Shown: piece after piece, positions 1 through 6,486 of the stretch | How positions within the stretch are numbered: position 1 is the stretch's first letter | Layout: each line of letters begins with the position of its first letter | NCBI GenBank assembly: GCA_958439725.1 | Contig: CAUBWJ010000059.1 | Span: forward strand, 1 to 9,167 | Reading direction: 5' to 3' | Length of the DNA: 9,167 nucleotides | From: an uncultured Muribaculaceae bacterium | Lineage (GTDB): Bacteria > Bacteroidota > Bacteroidia > Bacteroidales > Muribaculaceae | Made by a program: the position numbers and the translations under genes | Notes under the pieces: generated by a model | The model's database searches: none | What the model was told of the DNA's origin: nothing | What the model saw: only the letters and a program-made list of their open reading frames with translations

Positions 1-230
1 GGTTGTTGTATCCGCCCTGACGGTTCTGGTTGTTGTATCCGCCCTGGCGGTTCTGATTGTTGTATCCGCCCTGACGGTTGTAGCCCTGATTGTAGCCACC
101 CTGACGGTTCTGGTTGTTGTATCCGCCCTGATTGCGGTTGTAGCCCTGGTTATAACCCTGGTTGTATCCGTTCTGGTTTCGGTTGTAGCCCTGATTGTAG
201 CCTCCCTGGTTGTAGTTTCTGCGCTGGTAT
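1..230 (-). repeat. 27-bp coding tandem repeats (QNRQGGYNN units)
   Basis: On the plus strand the unit reads GGTTGTTGTATCCGCC followed by CTGACGGTTCT. Near-identical copies lie at 1-27 and 28-54, a truncated one starts at 55 and another starts at 112. Related GGTTGTAGCC pieces fill the gaps to about 230. The unit is a multiple of three, so copy-number changes keep the reading frame. Copies differ at only a few bases, which suggests recent duplication. Confidence 0.85.
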
Positions 231-583
231 CCTCCCTGCTGCTGTTCGGTCTGGGCGTTTTCGGTTCCGGTCTCGGCCGTAGCTCCTTCTTCGGCGGTAT
301 GGGGCGTCTGATTGTAGCTGCGGTTCTGATAATTGTTGTCATTTCCCTGATTGTAGCGGTTGTAGCCTCCGTAGGAGGGGCGCTGTCCGTAGGAAGGACG
401 CTGCTGTCCGTAGGGACGGTTGTAGCCGTAGGAACGCTGAGGGCGCTCGTTGCCCTCTTCGGTGCCGGTCTGGGCTGCGGCGTCGGAACTGAAAGCCGGA
501 CGCGAAGCCGGGGTTTCTGCTGAAGGGTTTGCACGCATTTCGCCTATACGCGGGCGTTTGCTCTTCTTTTCACTGCTGTCCAT
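1..583 (-). CDS. N-terminal part of a Q/N/G/Y/R-rich low-complexity protein (C-terminus outside window)
   Basis: The minus strand is open from an ATG at 583-581 to the window edge, giving 194 residues with no stop. Residues 1-50 are charged and Ala/Pro/Thr-rich (start MDSSEKKSKRPRIGEMRANP). Residues 51-93 are built from PSYGQR and GYNR pieces. Residues 95-117 form an acidic, Gln-rich spacer. From residue 118 the chain is repeats of QGGYN, QGYNR and QNRQGGYNN. It has no signal peptide and no hydrophobic segment, so it is probably cytoplasmic and disordered. The Arg/Gly/Tyr/Asn make-up suggests RNA binding. From memory, some Bacteroidales RNA-acting enzymes, notably RluB-like rRNA pseudouridine synthases and also Rho, carry long disordered N-terminal extensions of this style. 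I suspect the pseudouridine synthase, but the catalytic part is not visible. A second in-frame ATG at codon 16 is a less likely start. No good -33/-7 promoter was found upstream. Confidence 0.75.
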   Translation of the reverse strand, partial: MDSSEKKSKRPRIGEMRANPSAETPASRPAFSSDAAAQTGTEEGNERPQRSYGYNRPYGQQRPSYGQRPSYGGYNRYNQGNDNNYQNRSYNQTPHTAEEGATAETGTENAQTEQQQGGYQRRNYNQGGYNQGYNRNQNGYNQGYNQGYNRNQGGYNNQNRQGGYNQGYNRQGGYNNQNRQGGYNNQNRQGGYNN

Positions 584-885
584 AATAAGAGAACTGTTTT
601 AAGTTTTTTTAGACGGTTGTGGATGGTGGATGTAATTGATTAAAAGAACGTGAAATGCCTCGCGGCTTCACTCGTAGGAATAATGGATCCGTTAAAAAAT
701 CGGAAGTTGAAAGGGTATATTTGATAGTTTTATTATCTGCGTAATTAAAGAAAATGTTGTTTGGTAAAAACAGAGTCTGAGGATAATTTCCCTGAGATGT
801 ATTCTTACTGCAAAAATAGTAATTCTCTTAATTTCTAACAACTCCATGCAAAAAAGTTTCACCGTCGGGGCGATTTTTTTGTGTG

Positions 886-1030
886 TTATTCCAGCAGACG
901 CAGTGCGGCCTGCATCACGGGGGAGGGAGCACGGCATTGCAGAGCGAATCAAGTCGCAGGGTGAGGGAAGTGTCTTCCCGGGCTATGGCCGTGAAAGAGC
1001 ATACGGCGGCTCCGGAAGCCGCGGCAACCC
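886..1030. other. GC-rich island with two perfect hairpins; possible structured RNA or decayed gene
   Basis: Base composition changes sharply here against the AT-rich flanks. Two short hairpins are perfect: GGGAAG (965-970) with CTTCCC (974-979) around loop TGT, and GCGGCT (1006-1011) with AGCCGC (1017-1022) around a 5-base loop. T-runs follow at 1036-1040 and 1053-1060. One reading is a small RNA using the weak promoter near 760-791. The other is a remnant of a minus-strand gene, since the complement has coding-like frames ending at 915-917 and 886-888. Neither can be settled by eye. Confidence 0.3.
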
Positions 1031-1057
1031 CGAAATTTTTAACTAAAGAAAATTTTT

Positions 1058-1087
1058 TTTGGATTTTAGTAAACAAAATAATCTTTA
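1058..1087 (+). promoter_or_regulatory. Candidate Bacteroidota-type promoter for the susC/susD operon
   Basis: TTTG at 1058-1061 could be the -33 element. It is followed after 18 bases by AATCTTTA (1080-1087), which matches 6 of 8 positions of a TATCTTTG-type -7 box. This would give a leader of about 255 bases before susC. The match is imperfect, and AT-rich DNA throws up such pairs by chance. Confidence 0.3.
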
Positions 1088-1233
1088 CCGGTGTTAATAA
1101 GACGATAGCCGTTGGTGCCCCCGTGTGTGAACGGCACGAAGATATAAACTAAAACCACATAATTCAATGAATTCAATGGAAAAGACCTGAAAAACCGGAG
1201 CATGACCAGACCGTGACACATTTCATCGACGCT

Positions 1234-1353
1234 ATGACGCAAGACCGTATAAACCGCCATGAAAACTCCCAGGCCTCCGCGAAGCAAAATCTCCAAAAAA
1301 ACACTTACAATTATTACATAATCCCTAATCTAACCACAACTCACAAATTATGA
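1234..1353 (+). CDS. Short open frame (39 codons) overlapping the susC start; doubtful
   Basis: ATG at 1234 opens a 39-residue frame starting MTQDRINRHENSQASAKQNL. Its TGA (1351-1353) overlaps the susC ATG (1350-1352) in an ATGA arrangement. The frame is open upstream to 1171, with an alternative GTG at 1213. The composition is polar and charged, with no signal peptide and no recognised family. The ATGA overlap would suit translational coupling, but the A-rich leader with few stops could produce it by chance. No ribosome binding site is evident, though these are weak in Bacteroidota generally. Confidence 0.15.
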   Translation: MTQDRINRHENSQASAKQNLQKNTYNYYIIPNLTTTHKL

Positions 1354-4300
1354 AGGCAAGACTGACAAGTTTGTTTTTACTGCTTTTGCTCTTCCCGATG
1401 GTATGCGCCCTCGCGGCTCCGATTACTGTCAAGGGCACAGTAGCAGATGCCACAGGAGAACCTCTTCTGGGCGTGTCTGTAATCGTGAAGGGTACCACTC
1501 AGGGTACCACCACAAATCTTGACGGCGAATTCACCATCAAAGCCGAGGAGGGCCAGGTGATACGCTTCTCTTATATCGGCTATGCCCCGGTTGAGGAGAC
1601 CGTGACCGGTGCCACCATGGCTGTGACAATGCATGAGGAAGCCAACACCCTCGACGAGGTCGTTGTGACCGCTCTTGGTATCAAGCGCGAGCAGAAGGCT
1701 CTTTCCTACAATGTGCAGACCGTGTCCGGCGAGGCATTCACCGCCAATAAGGACGCCAACTTCATCAATTCGCTCGCAGGCAAGGTGGCCGGCGTGAACA
1801 TCAGCTCCGGTTCGGCAGGCGCCGGCTCGGCAGCCCGTGTGATCATGCGCGGTACCAAGTCAATCTCGGGCAATGACAATGCGCTTTACGTTATCGACGG
1901 TATACCGATGTTTGACGTGAACACCGGTTCCGAGTCGGGCGGCACGATGGCCAAACAGCCCGGTTCGAGCTCCGTGGCCGATATCAACCCTGACGATATC
2001 GAGTCGATGTCGGTGCTCTCGGGTCCCTCGGCAGCCGCCCTTTACGGCTCCGACGCCGCCAGCGGTGTGATTCTCATCACCACCAAGAAGGGTGCCGAAG
2101 GACGCGCACACCTTACTTACAGCAACTCCACTTCGTTCAGCCGCGCATGGCAGACTCCCAAGTTCCAGAACCGTTACGGCAACAAGCCCGGCGAGTTCGC
2201 ATCGTGGGGCGACAAGGGCACTGCCACCGATTATGATCCTATGGATTTCTTCCGCACCGGTCTGACCGAAATCAACTCTCTCACCTTCAATGTGGGTACG
2301 GAAAAGAACCAGACGTTTGCCTCGGCAGCCGTCACCAACGCTCCCGGCATCATGCCCGAAAGCGACTATAACCGCTATAACTTCAGCATCCGCAACACCA
2401 CGAAGTTCCTCAACGACAAGATGACCCTCGACCTTGGCGCACAGTATATCATCCAGAACAACAAGAATATGGTAGGTTCCGGTGAATACTTCAACCCGAT
2501 TCCCGCTCTGTGGCTCTTCCCCCGCGGCGAGGACTTCGGCGAGGTGCAGAATTTCGAGCGCTGGGACGATAACCGTCAGCTCCCCGTACAGTACTGGCCT
2601 TATCCCACCCACTTCACCATGCAGAACCCCTACTGGACCCAGAAGCGCATGAGCCGCGAAGCCCGCAAGCAGCGCTACATGTTCAACGCATCGCTCAAAT
2701 ACGATATCCTCCCCTGGCTCTATGTGATAGGCCGCGTGCGTGTGGACAACTCCAATATCGTCTATGAGGAGAAATACCACGCAACCACCATCGAGACTCT
2801 TGCCGGCAACAACAAGGGTATGTATGGCAAGACCCGCACAATGGACCGCTCGACCTACGCCGACATCATGGCCTCGATGAACAAGAACTTCCTTGACGGA
2901 CGCCTCAACGTGAACGCACAGCTCGGTGCCTCGATCAACGACATGCTCGAGGAATCCGACCACTTCGAAGGCTCTCTCTACACCATCCCCAATTTCTTCT
3001 CGTTCGGCAACATCAGCCCCGTCAACTACAAGAAGGGCGATGCCGAATGGCACGACCAGGTGCAGTCGCTCTTCGCCAGCGTAGAGCTCGGATGGCGCAG
3101 CCAGTACTATCTGACCGTTACCGGCCGTAACGACTGGACCTCAATGCTTGCCTTCACCGACAAGAACAGCTACTTCTATCCTTCGGTTGGCGCATCGTGG
3201 CTCATCAGCGAGACTTTCCGCGACCAGCTTCCCCAGTTCATCAACTACCTGAAGATCCGCGGTTCGTGGGCCGAAGTGGCATCGTCGCCCTCGCGCTACC
3301 TCACCCGCATGCAGTATGTGTACAACGACCAGACCAACCAGTATGAGTGGCCGTCGAAGCACTACAACCCCAACCTCAAGCCCGAGAACACCAAATCGTA
3401 TGAAATCGGTCTGAGCTCGAAGTTCCTCAACAACACCATCGGCCTTGAGTTCACATACTACAACGCCAACACCTTCCACCAGACATTCGAAATCCCCGCT
3501 TCCGGTTCATCCGGCTACAAGACCAACCTCATCCAGACCGGTAACATCCGCAACCGCGGTATCGAGGCCGCCGTCAACTACCAGAACACCTGGGGCGACT
3601 GGCGCTTCAACACCGGCATCACCTACTCCTGGAACCAGAACAAGGTAATCGAACTCGCCAACGGCGCCATCGACCCCGAAACAGGCAAGCCTATCGAAAT
3701 GGAATACTTCGTTGCCACAGGCTGTCTGGGTATGAACGGAGGTCCGGCAGTGCGCCTCTATGAAGGCGGCACCATGGGCGATATCTACTACAACCGCCGA
3801 CTCACTGAAGATGCCAACGGCAACGTTGTGCTCAACGACAAGGGTCAGCTCACCCTCGAGACCGTTGATTACTACAAGGTTGGCAGCCTCCTTCCCAAAT
3901 TCCACATGGGATGGAACGCATCGCTCGGCTGGAAAGACCTCACCCTCTCATGGGCAGTGACCGGACGCTTCGGCGGCAAGGTCGTGGCCCAGACCCAGGC
4001 CATCATCGACCGCTACGGTGTGTCGGAGGAATCAGCCAATGCCCGCGATAACGGCGGCGTTGAAATCCCCGGTCTCGGCAAGGTCGACGCCCAGAACTAC
4101 TATGAGACAATATCCGACGCATCGGGCAAATACTATCTCTACGACGCCACCAACGTGCGTCTGGCCGACCTCACTCTTACCTACAACATTCCTCCCCGCA
4201 TCTTCAAGGACGTGGCCAAGGTTACCGTAAGCTTCACCGGCAAGAACCTCTGGATGATCCACTGCAAGGCTCCTTTCGATCCCGAAAGCACTGCAGCTAC

Positions 4301-4385
4301 CACCAACAACTTCTATCAGGGTGTTGACTATTTCCAGCAGCCCAGCATCCGCAGCTATGGTTTCAATGTAAAAGTTACATTCTAA
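1350..4385 (+). CDS. SusC/RagA-type TonB-linked outer membrane transporter
   Basis: This 1011-residue protein is of normal length for the family. It is the barrel of a SusCD complex and imports an oligomer across the outer membrane with TonB energy. Residues 1-22 are a signal peptide with a leucine-rich core, probably cut near ALA-AP. Residues 25-95 are a carboxypeptidase-regulatory-like domain (VKGTVADATGEPLLGVSVIV, NLDGEFTI, FSYIGY). A TonB-box-like stretch follows (LDEVVVTALG, 101-110). The plug spans about 115-250, with the hallmarks LYVIDGIP, DIESMSVLSGPSAAALYGSDA and GVILITTKKG. The rest is a 22-stranded barrel ending in a terminal Phe (FNVKVTF). There is no STN domain before the regulatory-like domain, so it is unlikely to signal through FecR. 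susD begins 12 bases after its stop. No enzyme gene is adjacent, so the substrate cannot be named. Confidence 0.96.
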   Translation: MKARLTSLFLLLLLFPMVCALAAPITVKGTVADATGEPLLGVSVIVKGTTQGTTTNLDGEFTIKAEEGQVIRFSYIGYAPVEETVTGATMAVTMHEEANTLDEVVVTALGIKREQKALSYNVQTVSGEAFTANKDANFINSLAGKVAGVNISSGSAGAGSAARVIMRGTKSISGNDNALYVIDGIPMFDVNTGSESGGTMAKQPGSSSVADINPDDIESMSVLSGPSAAALYGSDAASGVILITTKKGAEGRAHLTYSNSTSFSRAWQTPKFQNRYGNKPGEFASWGDKGTATDYDPMDFFRTGLTEINSLTFNVGTEKNQTFASAAVTNAPGIMPESDYNRYNFSIRNTTKFLNDKMTLDLGAQYIIQNNKNMVGSGEYFNPIPALWLFPRGEDFGEVQNFERWDDNRQLPVQYWPYPTHFTMQNPYWTQKRMSREARKQRYMFNASLKYDILPWLYVIGRVRVDNSNIVYEEKYHATTIETLAGNNKGMYGKTRTMDRSTYADIMASMNKNFLDGRLNVNAQLGASINDMLEESDHFEGSLYTIPNFFSFGNISPVNYKKGDAEWHDQVQSLFASVELGWRSQYYLTVTGRNDWTSMLAFTDKNSYFYPSVGASWLISETFRDQLPQFINYLKIRGSWAEVASSPSRYLTRMQYVYNDQTNQYEWPSKHYNPNLKPENTKSYEIGLSSKFLNNTIGLEFTYYNANTFHQTFEIPASGSSGYKTNLIQTGNIRNRGIEAAVNYQNTWGDWRFNTGITYSWNQNKVIELANGAIDPETGKPIEMEYFVATGCLGMNGGPAVRLYEGGTMGDIYYNRRLTEDANGNVVLNDKGQLTLETVDYYKVGSLLPKFHMGWNASLGWKDLTLSWAVTGRFGGKVVAQTQAIIDRYGVSEESANARDNGGVEIPGLGKVDAQNYYETISDASGKYYLYDATNVRLADLTLTYNIPPRIFKDVAKVTVSFTGKNLWMIHCKAPFDPESTAATTNNFYQGVDYFQQPSIRSYGFNVKVTF

Positions 4386-4397
4386 TCTTACCGAATT

Positions 4398-5981
4398 ATG
4401 AAAAAGACAATTTTAGCCAATACACTGCTCCTCCTGGCCGGCGCAAGCCTGATGTTCTCGGCATGTACCGACAAGTTCGAGGATTTCAATACAGACCCGA
4501 AGGCTCCTACCCCCGACCAGATGAAGGAGGACTACGCCTCCACAGCGTCGCTGATCAACACCATGATTCCCGTGATGGTACTCGGACAGGAGAACGACTA
4601 TCAGATGATAGACCAGATGATAGGTTACGAGTACGGCCGCATGACCTCCGCCAAGAACGCCTGGGGCTCCGCCCAGTACTACGCCACATATAATCCTCCT
4701 ATCGGCTGGATGGGCAACTGCTTCGACACCAACATGCCCAAGATGTACACCCCGTTCTTCATGATCCGCAACATCACCGGCAGCGAGGGCATCACCTACC
4801 ACTGGGCCAACCTTGTGCGCATCTTCGGCACTCTCCGCGTGAGCGACTGCTACGGTCCGCTGCCTTTCTCGAAGATCGGAACCGGTTCTGACTTCGCCGT
4901 GGCCTACGACGACATGCCCGAACTCTACACCGCCATGTTCGCCGAACTTGACAATGCCATCTCCGGTATAAAGGAGGAACTCTCCAAGGAAGGCGCCGCC
5001 GCCACTGCCAAGAGCCTCTTCGGCACTGCCGACATTCTCTATCAGGGCGACCTCCAGAAATGGCTCCGCCTCGCCAATACCCTCAAGCTCCGCATGGCCA
5101 TGCGTCTGGTTAACGTAGAGCCCGCTCTGGCCAAGCAGAAGGCAGAGGAAGCAGTGGCAAGCCCCGACGGTCTCATCGACAGCGGAAGCAACGCCGCATG
5201 GAGCACATTCCTCCCCGGCGGCAACTCCTGGCACAAGACCAATATCCTCTGGGGTGAAAGCCGCGTGAGCGCCGACATCACCGCATATATGAACGGTTAC
5301 AACGACCCGCGCCTCTCCAAGTATGCCAAACCTCTGGCCGACGGCTCTTACAACGGTCTCCGCAGCGGTATCTTCAATTCCAGCAACAGCCTTATTGACA
5401 TGGCTCTATACTCCGAGCCCGTAGTTACCCAGACCACTCCGCTGCTCTGCATCTCCGGCAGTGAATCGTGGTTCAGCCGCGCAGAGGGCGCCCTCCGCGG
5501 ATGGAACATGGGCGGCACCGCCAAGGAACTCTACGAGCAGGGCGTGAAGGTTTCGATGGAAGAGCGCAGCGCCATCATCGGCAACTATCTCGAAGGAACC
5601 GACGGCCCGGCAGCCTATGTCGACTCCGATCCCACGCACCAGGAACGCAACATCGCCGCTCCCTCCACGATCGCTCCCAAATATGACGAAAGTGCTTCGT
5701 TCGACGAGAACCTCGAGCGTATCATCGTCCAGAAGTGGCTCGGCAACTATCCCAACGGCTGGGAGACATGGGCTGACTTCCGCCGCACAGGCTATCCCAA
5801 GTTCTTCCCGGTTGTCGACAACCGCAGCACCGACGGTGTGACCGACGCCCGCGGCGTTCGCCGTCTGCCTTTCCCGCAGTCGGAATTCAACACCAACGAG
5901 GCCAACGTGAAAGCCGCACAGGGATATCTCGGCGGCCCGGACAATACCGCAACAGACCTCTGGTGGGCTCTTAAGAACTAA
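4398..5981 (+). CDS. SusD/RagB-type substrate-binding lipoprotein (SusD-like_2 subgroup)
   Basis: This 527-residue lipoprotein caps the SusC barrel at the cell surface and captures the substrate. A lipoprotein signal (MKKTILANTLLLLAGASLMF) leads to a lipobox FSAC with Cys23 as the acylation site; mature residues CTDKFEDFNTDPKAPT are typical. SusD-like_2 hallmarks follow: tetratricopeptide-like helices with ILYQGDLQKWLRLANTLKLR and MAMRLVNV, then late in the protein IIVQKWLGNYPNGWETWADF and RRTGYP. The start is fixed by the signal peptide and the 12-base gap after susC. A hairpin terminator begins 29 bases downstream, so the operon has two genes. Members of this subgroup bind varied glycans or peptides, and nothing here picks one. 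Confidence 0.95.
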   Translation: MKKTILANTLLLLAGASLMFSACTDKFEDFNTDPKAPTPDQMKEDYASTASLINTMIPVMVLGQENDYQMIDQMIGYEYGRMTSAKNAWGSAQYYATYNPPIGWMGNCFDTNMPKMYTPFFMIRNITGSEGITYHWANLVRIFGTLRVSDCYGPLPFSKIGTGSDFAVAYDDMPELYTAMFAELDNAISGIKEELSKEGAAATAKSLFGTADILYQGDLQKWLRLANTLKLRMAMRLVNVEPALAKQKAEEAVASPDGLIDSGSNAAWSTFLPGGNSWHKTNILWGESRVSADITAYMNGYNDPRLSKYAKPLADGSYNGLRSGIFNSSNSLIDMALYSEPVVTQTTPLLCISGSESWFSRAEGALRGWNMGGTAKELYEQGVKVSMEERSAIIGNYLEGTDGPAAYVDSDPTHQERNIAAPSTIAPKYDESASFDENLERIIVQKWLGNYPNGWETWADFRRTGYPKFFPVVDNRSTDGVTDARGVRRLPFPQSEFNTNEANVKAAQGYLGGPDNTATDLWWALKN

Positions 5982-6010
5982 CCCTCCTCCCTATCAGTAA
6001 TAATTGGCCG

Positions 6011-6056
6011 GAAGGCTGCGCCGAAACTCAGTGAGGCGCAGCCTTCTGTGTGTTTT
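6011..6056 (+). terminator. Rho-independent terminator of the susC/susD operon
   Basis: GAAGGCTGCGCC (6011-6022) and GGCGCAGCCTTC (6035-6046) form a perfect 12-bp stem around a 12-base loop. It is followed by a T-rich tail (TGTGTGTTTT, 6047-6056). It lies 29 bases after the susD stop on the same strand. Confidence 0.9.
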
Positions 6057-6059
6057 AAA

Positions 6060-6172
6060 GACTCTACGGACTTTACTGACCTTACTGACTCTACTGGCTG
6101 TGGCGAGTTGTCGGTAGGGTCGGAAGGGTCCGTAAAGTCCGTAGGGTCTGTTTTGTCGGTAAGGTCCGTAGA
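6060..6172 (+). repeat. 9-bp-periodic inverted repeat forming a long imperfect stem
   Basis: Arm 1 (6060-6095) is four 9-mers: GACTCTACG, GACTTTACT, GACCTTACT, GACTCTACT. Arm 2 (6110-6172) is seven 9-mers: GTCGGTAGG, GTCGGAAGG, GTCCGTAAA, GTCCGTAGG, GTCTGTTTT, GTCGGTAAG, GTCCGTAGA. Arm 1 is complementary to 6113-6148 over 36 positions, with two true mismatches and five G-U pairs in plus-strand RNA, around a 17-base loop. From memory, similar GTCCGTAAAGTCC-style repeats occur between genes in Bacteroidales. The period of nine makes it translate as repeated tripeptides (DSTDFTDLTDST, GSVKSVGSVLSV), which explains an apparent 66-codon frame at 6048-6248 that I do not regard as a gene. Confidence 0.85.
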
Positions 6173-6272
6173 CTCCCTGGGGCCGGTTGCATTTTTATAC
6201 TGTTTTCATCGTCATATTATGCGGTTTTTTAGAGGAATTTGGAATTAACCTTTTCGTTTAACAATATTTAAC

Positions 6273-6281
6273 GGGGGGGGG
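6273..6281 (+). repeat. Homopolymer run of nine G in the promoter region
   Basis: Nine consecutive G occur inside otherwise AT-rich DNA (TTTAAC before, TAATTTTTAGG after). The run ends 22 bases before the -7 box, which puts it where the -33 element should be. A run of this length is prone to slipped-strand change. Confidence 0.9.
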
Positions 6282-6303
6282 TAATTTTTAGGTTCAGTAA
6301 CCT

Positions 6304-6311
6304 TAAATTTG
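6304..6311 (+). promoter_or_regulatory. Bacteroidota -7 promoter box (TAAATTTG)
   Basis: TAAATTTG is an exact match to the TAnnTTTG consensus used by the Bacteroidota housekeeping sigma factor. Transcription would begin near 6316-6320, giving a leader of about 170 bases before the DUF3575 gene. No TTTG stands at the normal -33 distance; that place is taken by the end of the G run and the bases GTAA. The promoter may therefore be weak, need an activator, or depend on the G-run length. Confidence 0.5.
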
Positions 6312-6323
6312 CAGGTGCAGAAC

Positions 6324-6344
6324 ATAGAATTGGCCATATTCTAT
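6324..6344. promoter_or_regulatory. 7-bp inverted repeat (dyad) just after the predicted transcription start
   Basis: ATAGAAT (6324-6330) and ATTCTAT (6338-6344) are perfect inverted copies separated by seven bases that contain the palindrome TGGCCA. It could be a repressor site close to the start of transcription, or a hairpin at the 5' end of the message. Confidence 0.45.
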
Positions 6345-6362
6345 CAAAAGGCGTCAGCAATA

Positions 6363-6414
6363 TCGGAAAAAAATTCCGTCAGGCACCATTGAAGCATGGC
6401 TTGACGGATTGCCT
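6363..6414 (+). promoter_or_regulatory. Leader hairpins with alternative pairings
   Basis: CGGAA (6364-6368) can pair with TTCCG (6374-6378) across five A. TCCGTCA (6375-6381) can instead pair with TGACGGA (6402-6408), with an inner CCAT/ATGG stem (6386-6389 with 6396-6399). AGGCA (6381-6385) can also pair with TGCCT (6410-6414). These pairings exclude one another, as in leaders that switch structure. No T-run follows, so a transcription attenuator is not supported. Confidence 0.3.
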
Positions 6415-6486
6415 TGAATAATACCGATTCTTTCTATTATCTATGTCAATACTAAACAGGTAACATCACATATCAATCATAATGCA

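Larger units (their letters stand above)
584..1349. other. 766-bp divergent intergenic region between the low-complexity gene and susC
   Basis: The flanks (584-850 and 1031-1349) are AT-rich, with a GC-rich island between them. No convincing full gene is seen on either strand: the short open frames lack start context or family resemblance. Items described separately are the GC island, a promoter candidate, and a short frame overlapping the susC start. A second weak plus-strand promoter-like pair is TTTG at 760-763 followed 20 bp later by TAATTTCC at 784-791, which would start transcription just before the island. A 9-bp direct repeat (ATTCAATGA at 1162, ATTCAATGG at 1171) is of unknown meaning. 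Confidence 0.6.
6173..6486 (+). other. Regulatory intergenic region upstream of the DUF3575/DUF3868 operon
   Basis: This is AT-rich non-coding DNA. It contains, in order, a nine-G run, a consensus -7 box, a 7-bp dyad and a leader with alternative hairpins, each listed separately. No gene is seen on either strand. The start of the following gene has an A-rich leader rather than a Shine-Dalgarno site. Confidence 0.7.

Noticed and set aside
299..523. 74-codon plus-strand hydrophobic frame at the left end
   Set aside because: It is antisense to the low-complexity gene; its Val/Gly/Leu run is the complement of the Tyr/Asn/Gln repeats.
846..1152. Two plus-strand frames of 66 and 89 codons between the first gene and susC
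   Set aside because: They cross an abrupt composition change, have no family resemblance and lack plausible starts; the region looks structured or decayed rather than coding.
1066..1296. 76-codon minus-strand frame upstream of susC
   Set aside because: It lies in AT-rich leader DNA, has no signal peptide or domain, and runs against the direction of the susC leader.
1860..3053. 397-codon open frame on the minus strand inside susC
   Set aside because: It is antisense to a clear, full-length SusC gene and its protein has no recognisable domain; GC-rich codon usage on the other strand explains it.
6048..6248. 66-codon plus-strand frame with DSTDFTDLTDST and SVKSVGSV repeats
   Set aside because: It starts inside the susD terminator tail and is simply the 9-bp repeat read in one frame; there is no conserved start context.
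6181..6486. Invertible promoter of the Bacteroides capsule or fimbria type
   Set aside because: No pair of 15-30 bp inverted repeats flanks the -7 box and no recombinase gene is in the window; only short dyads are present.
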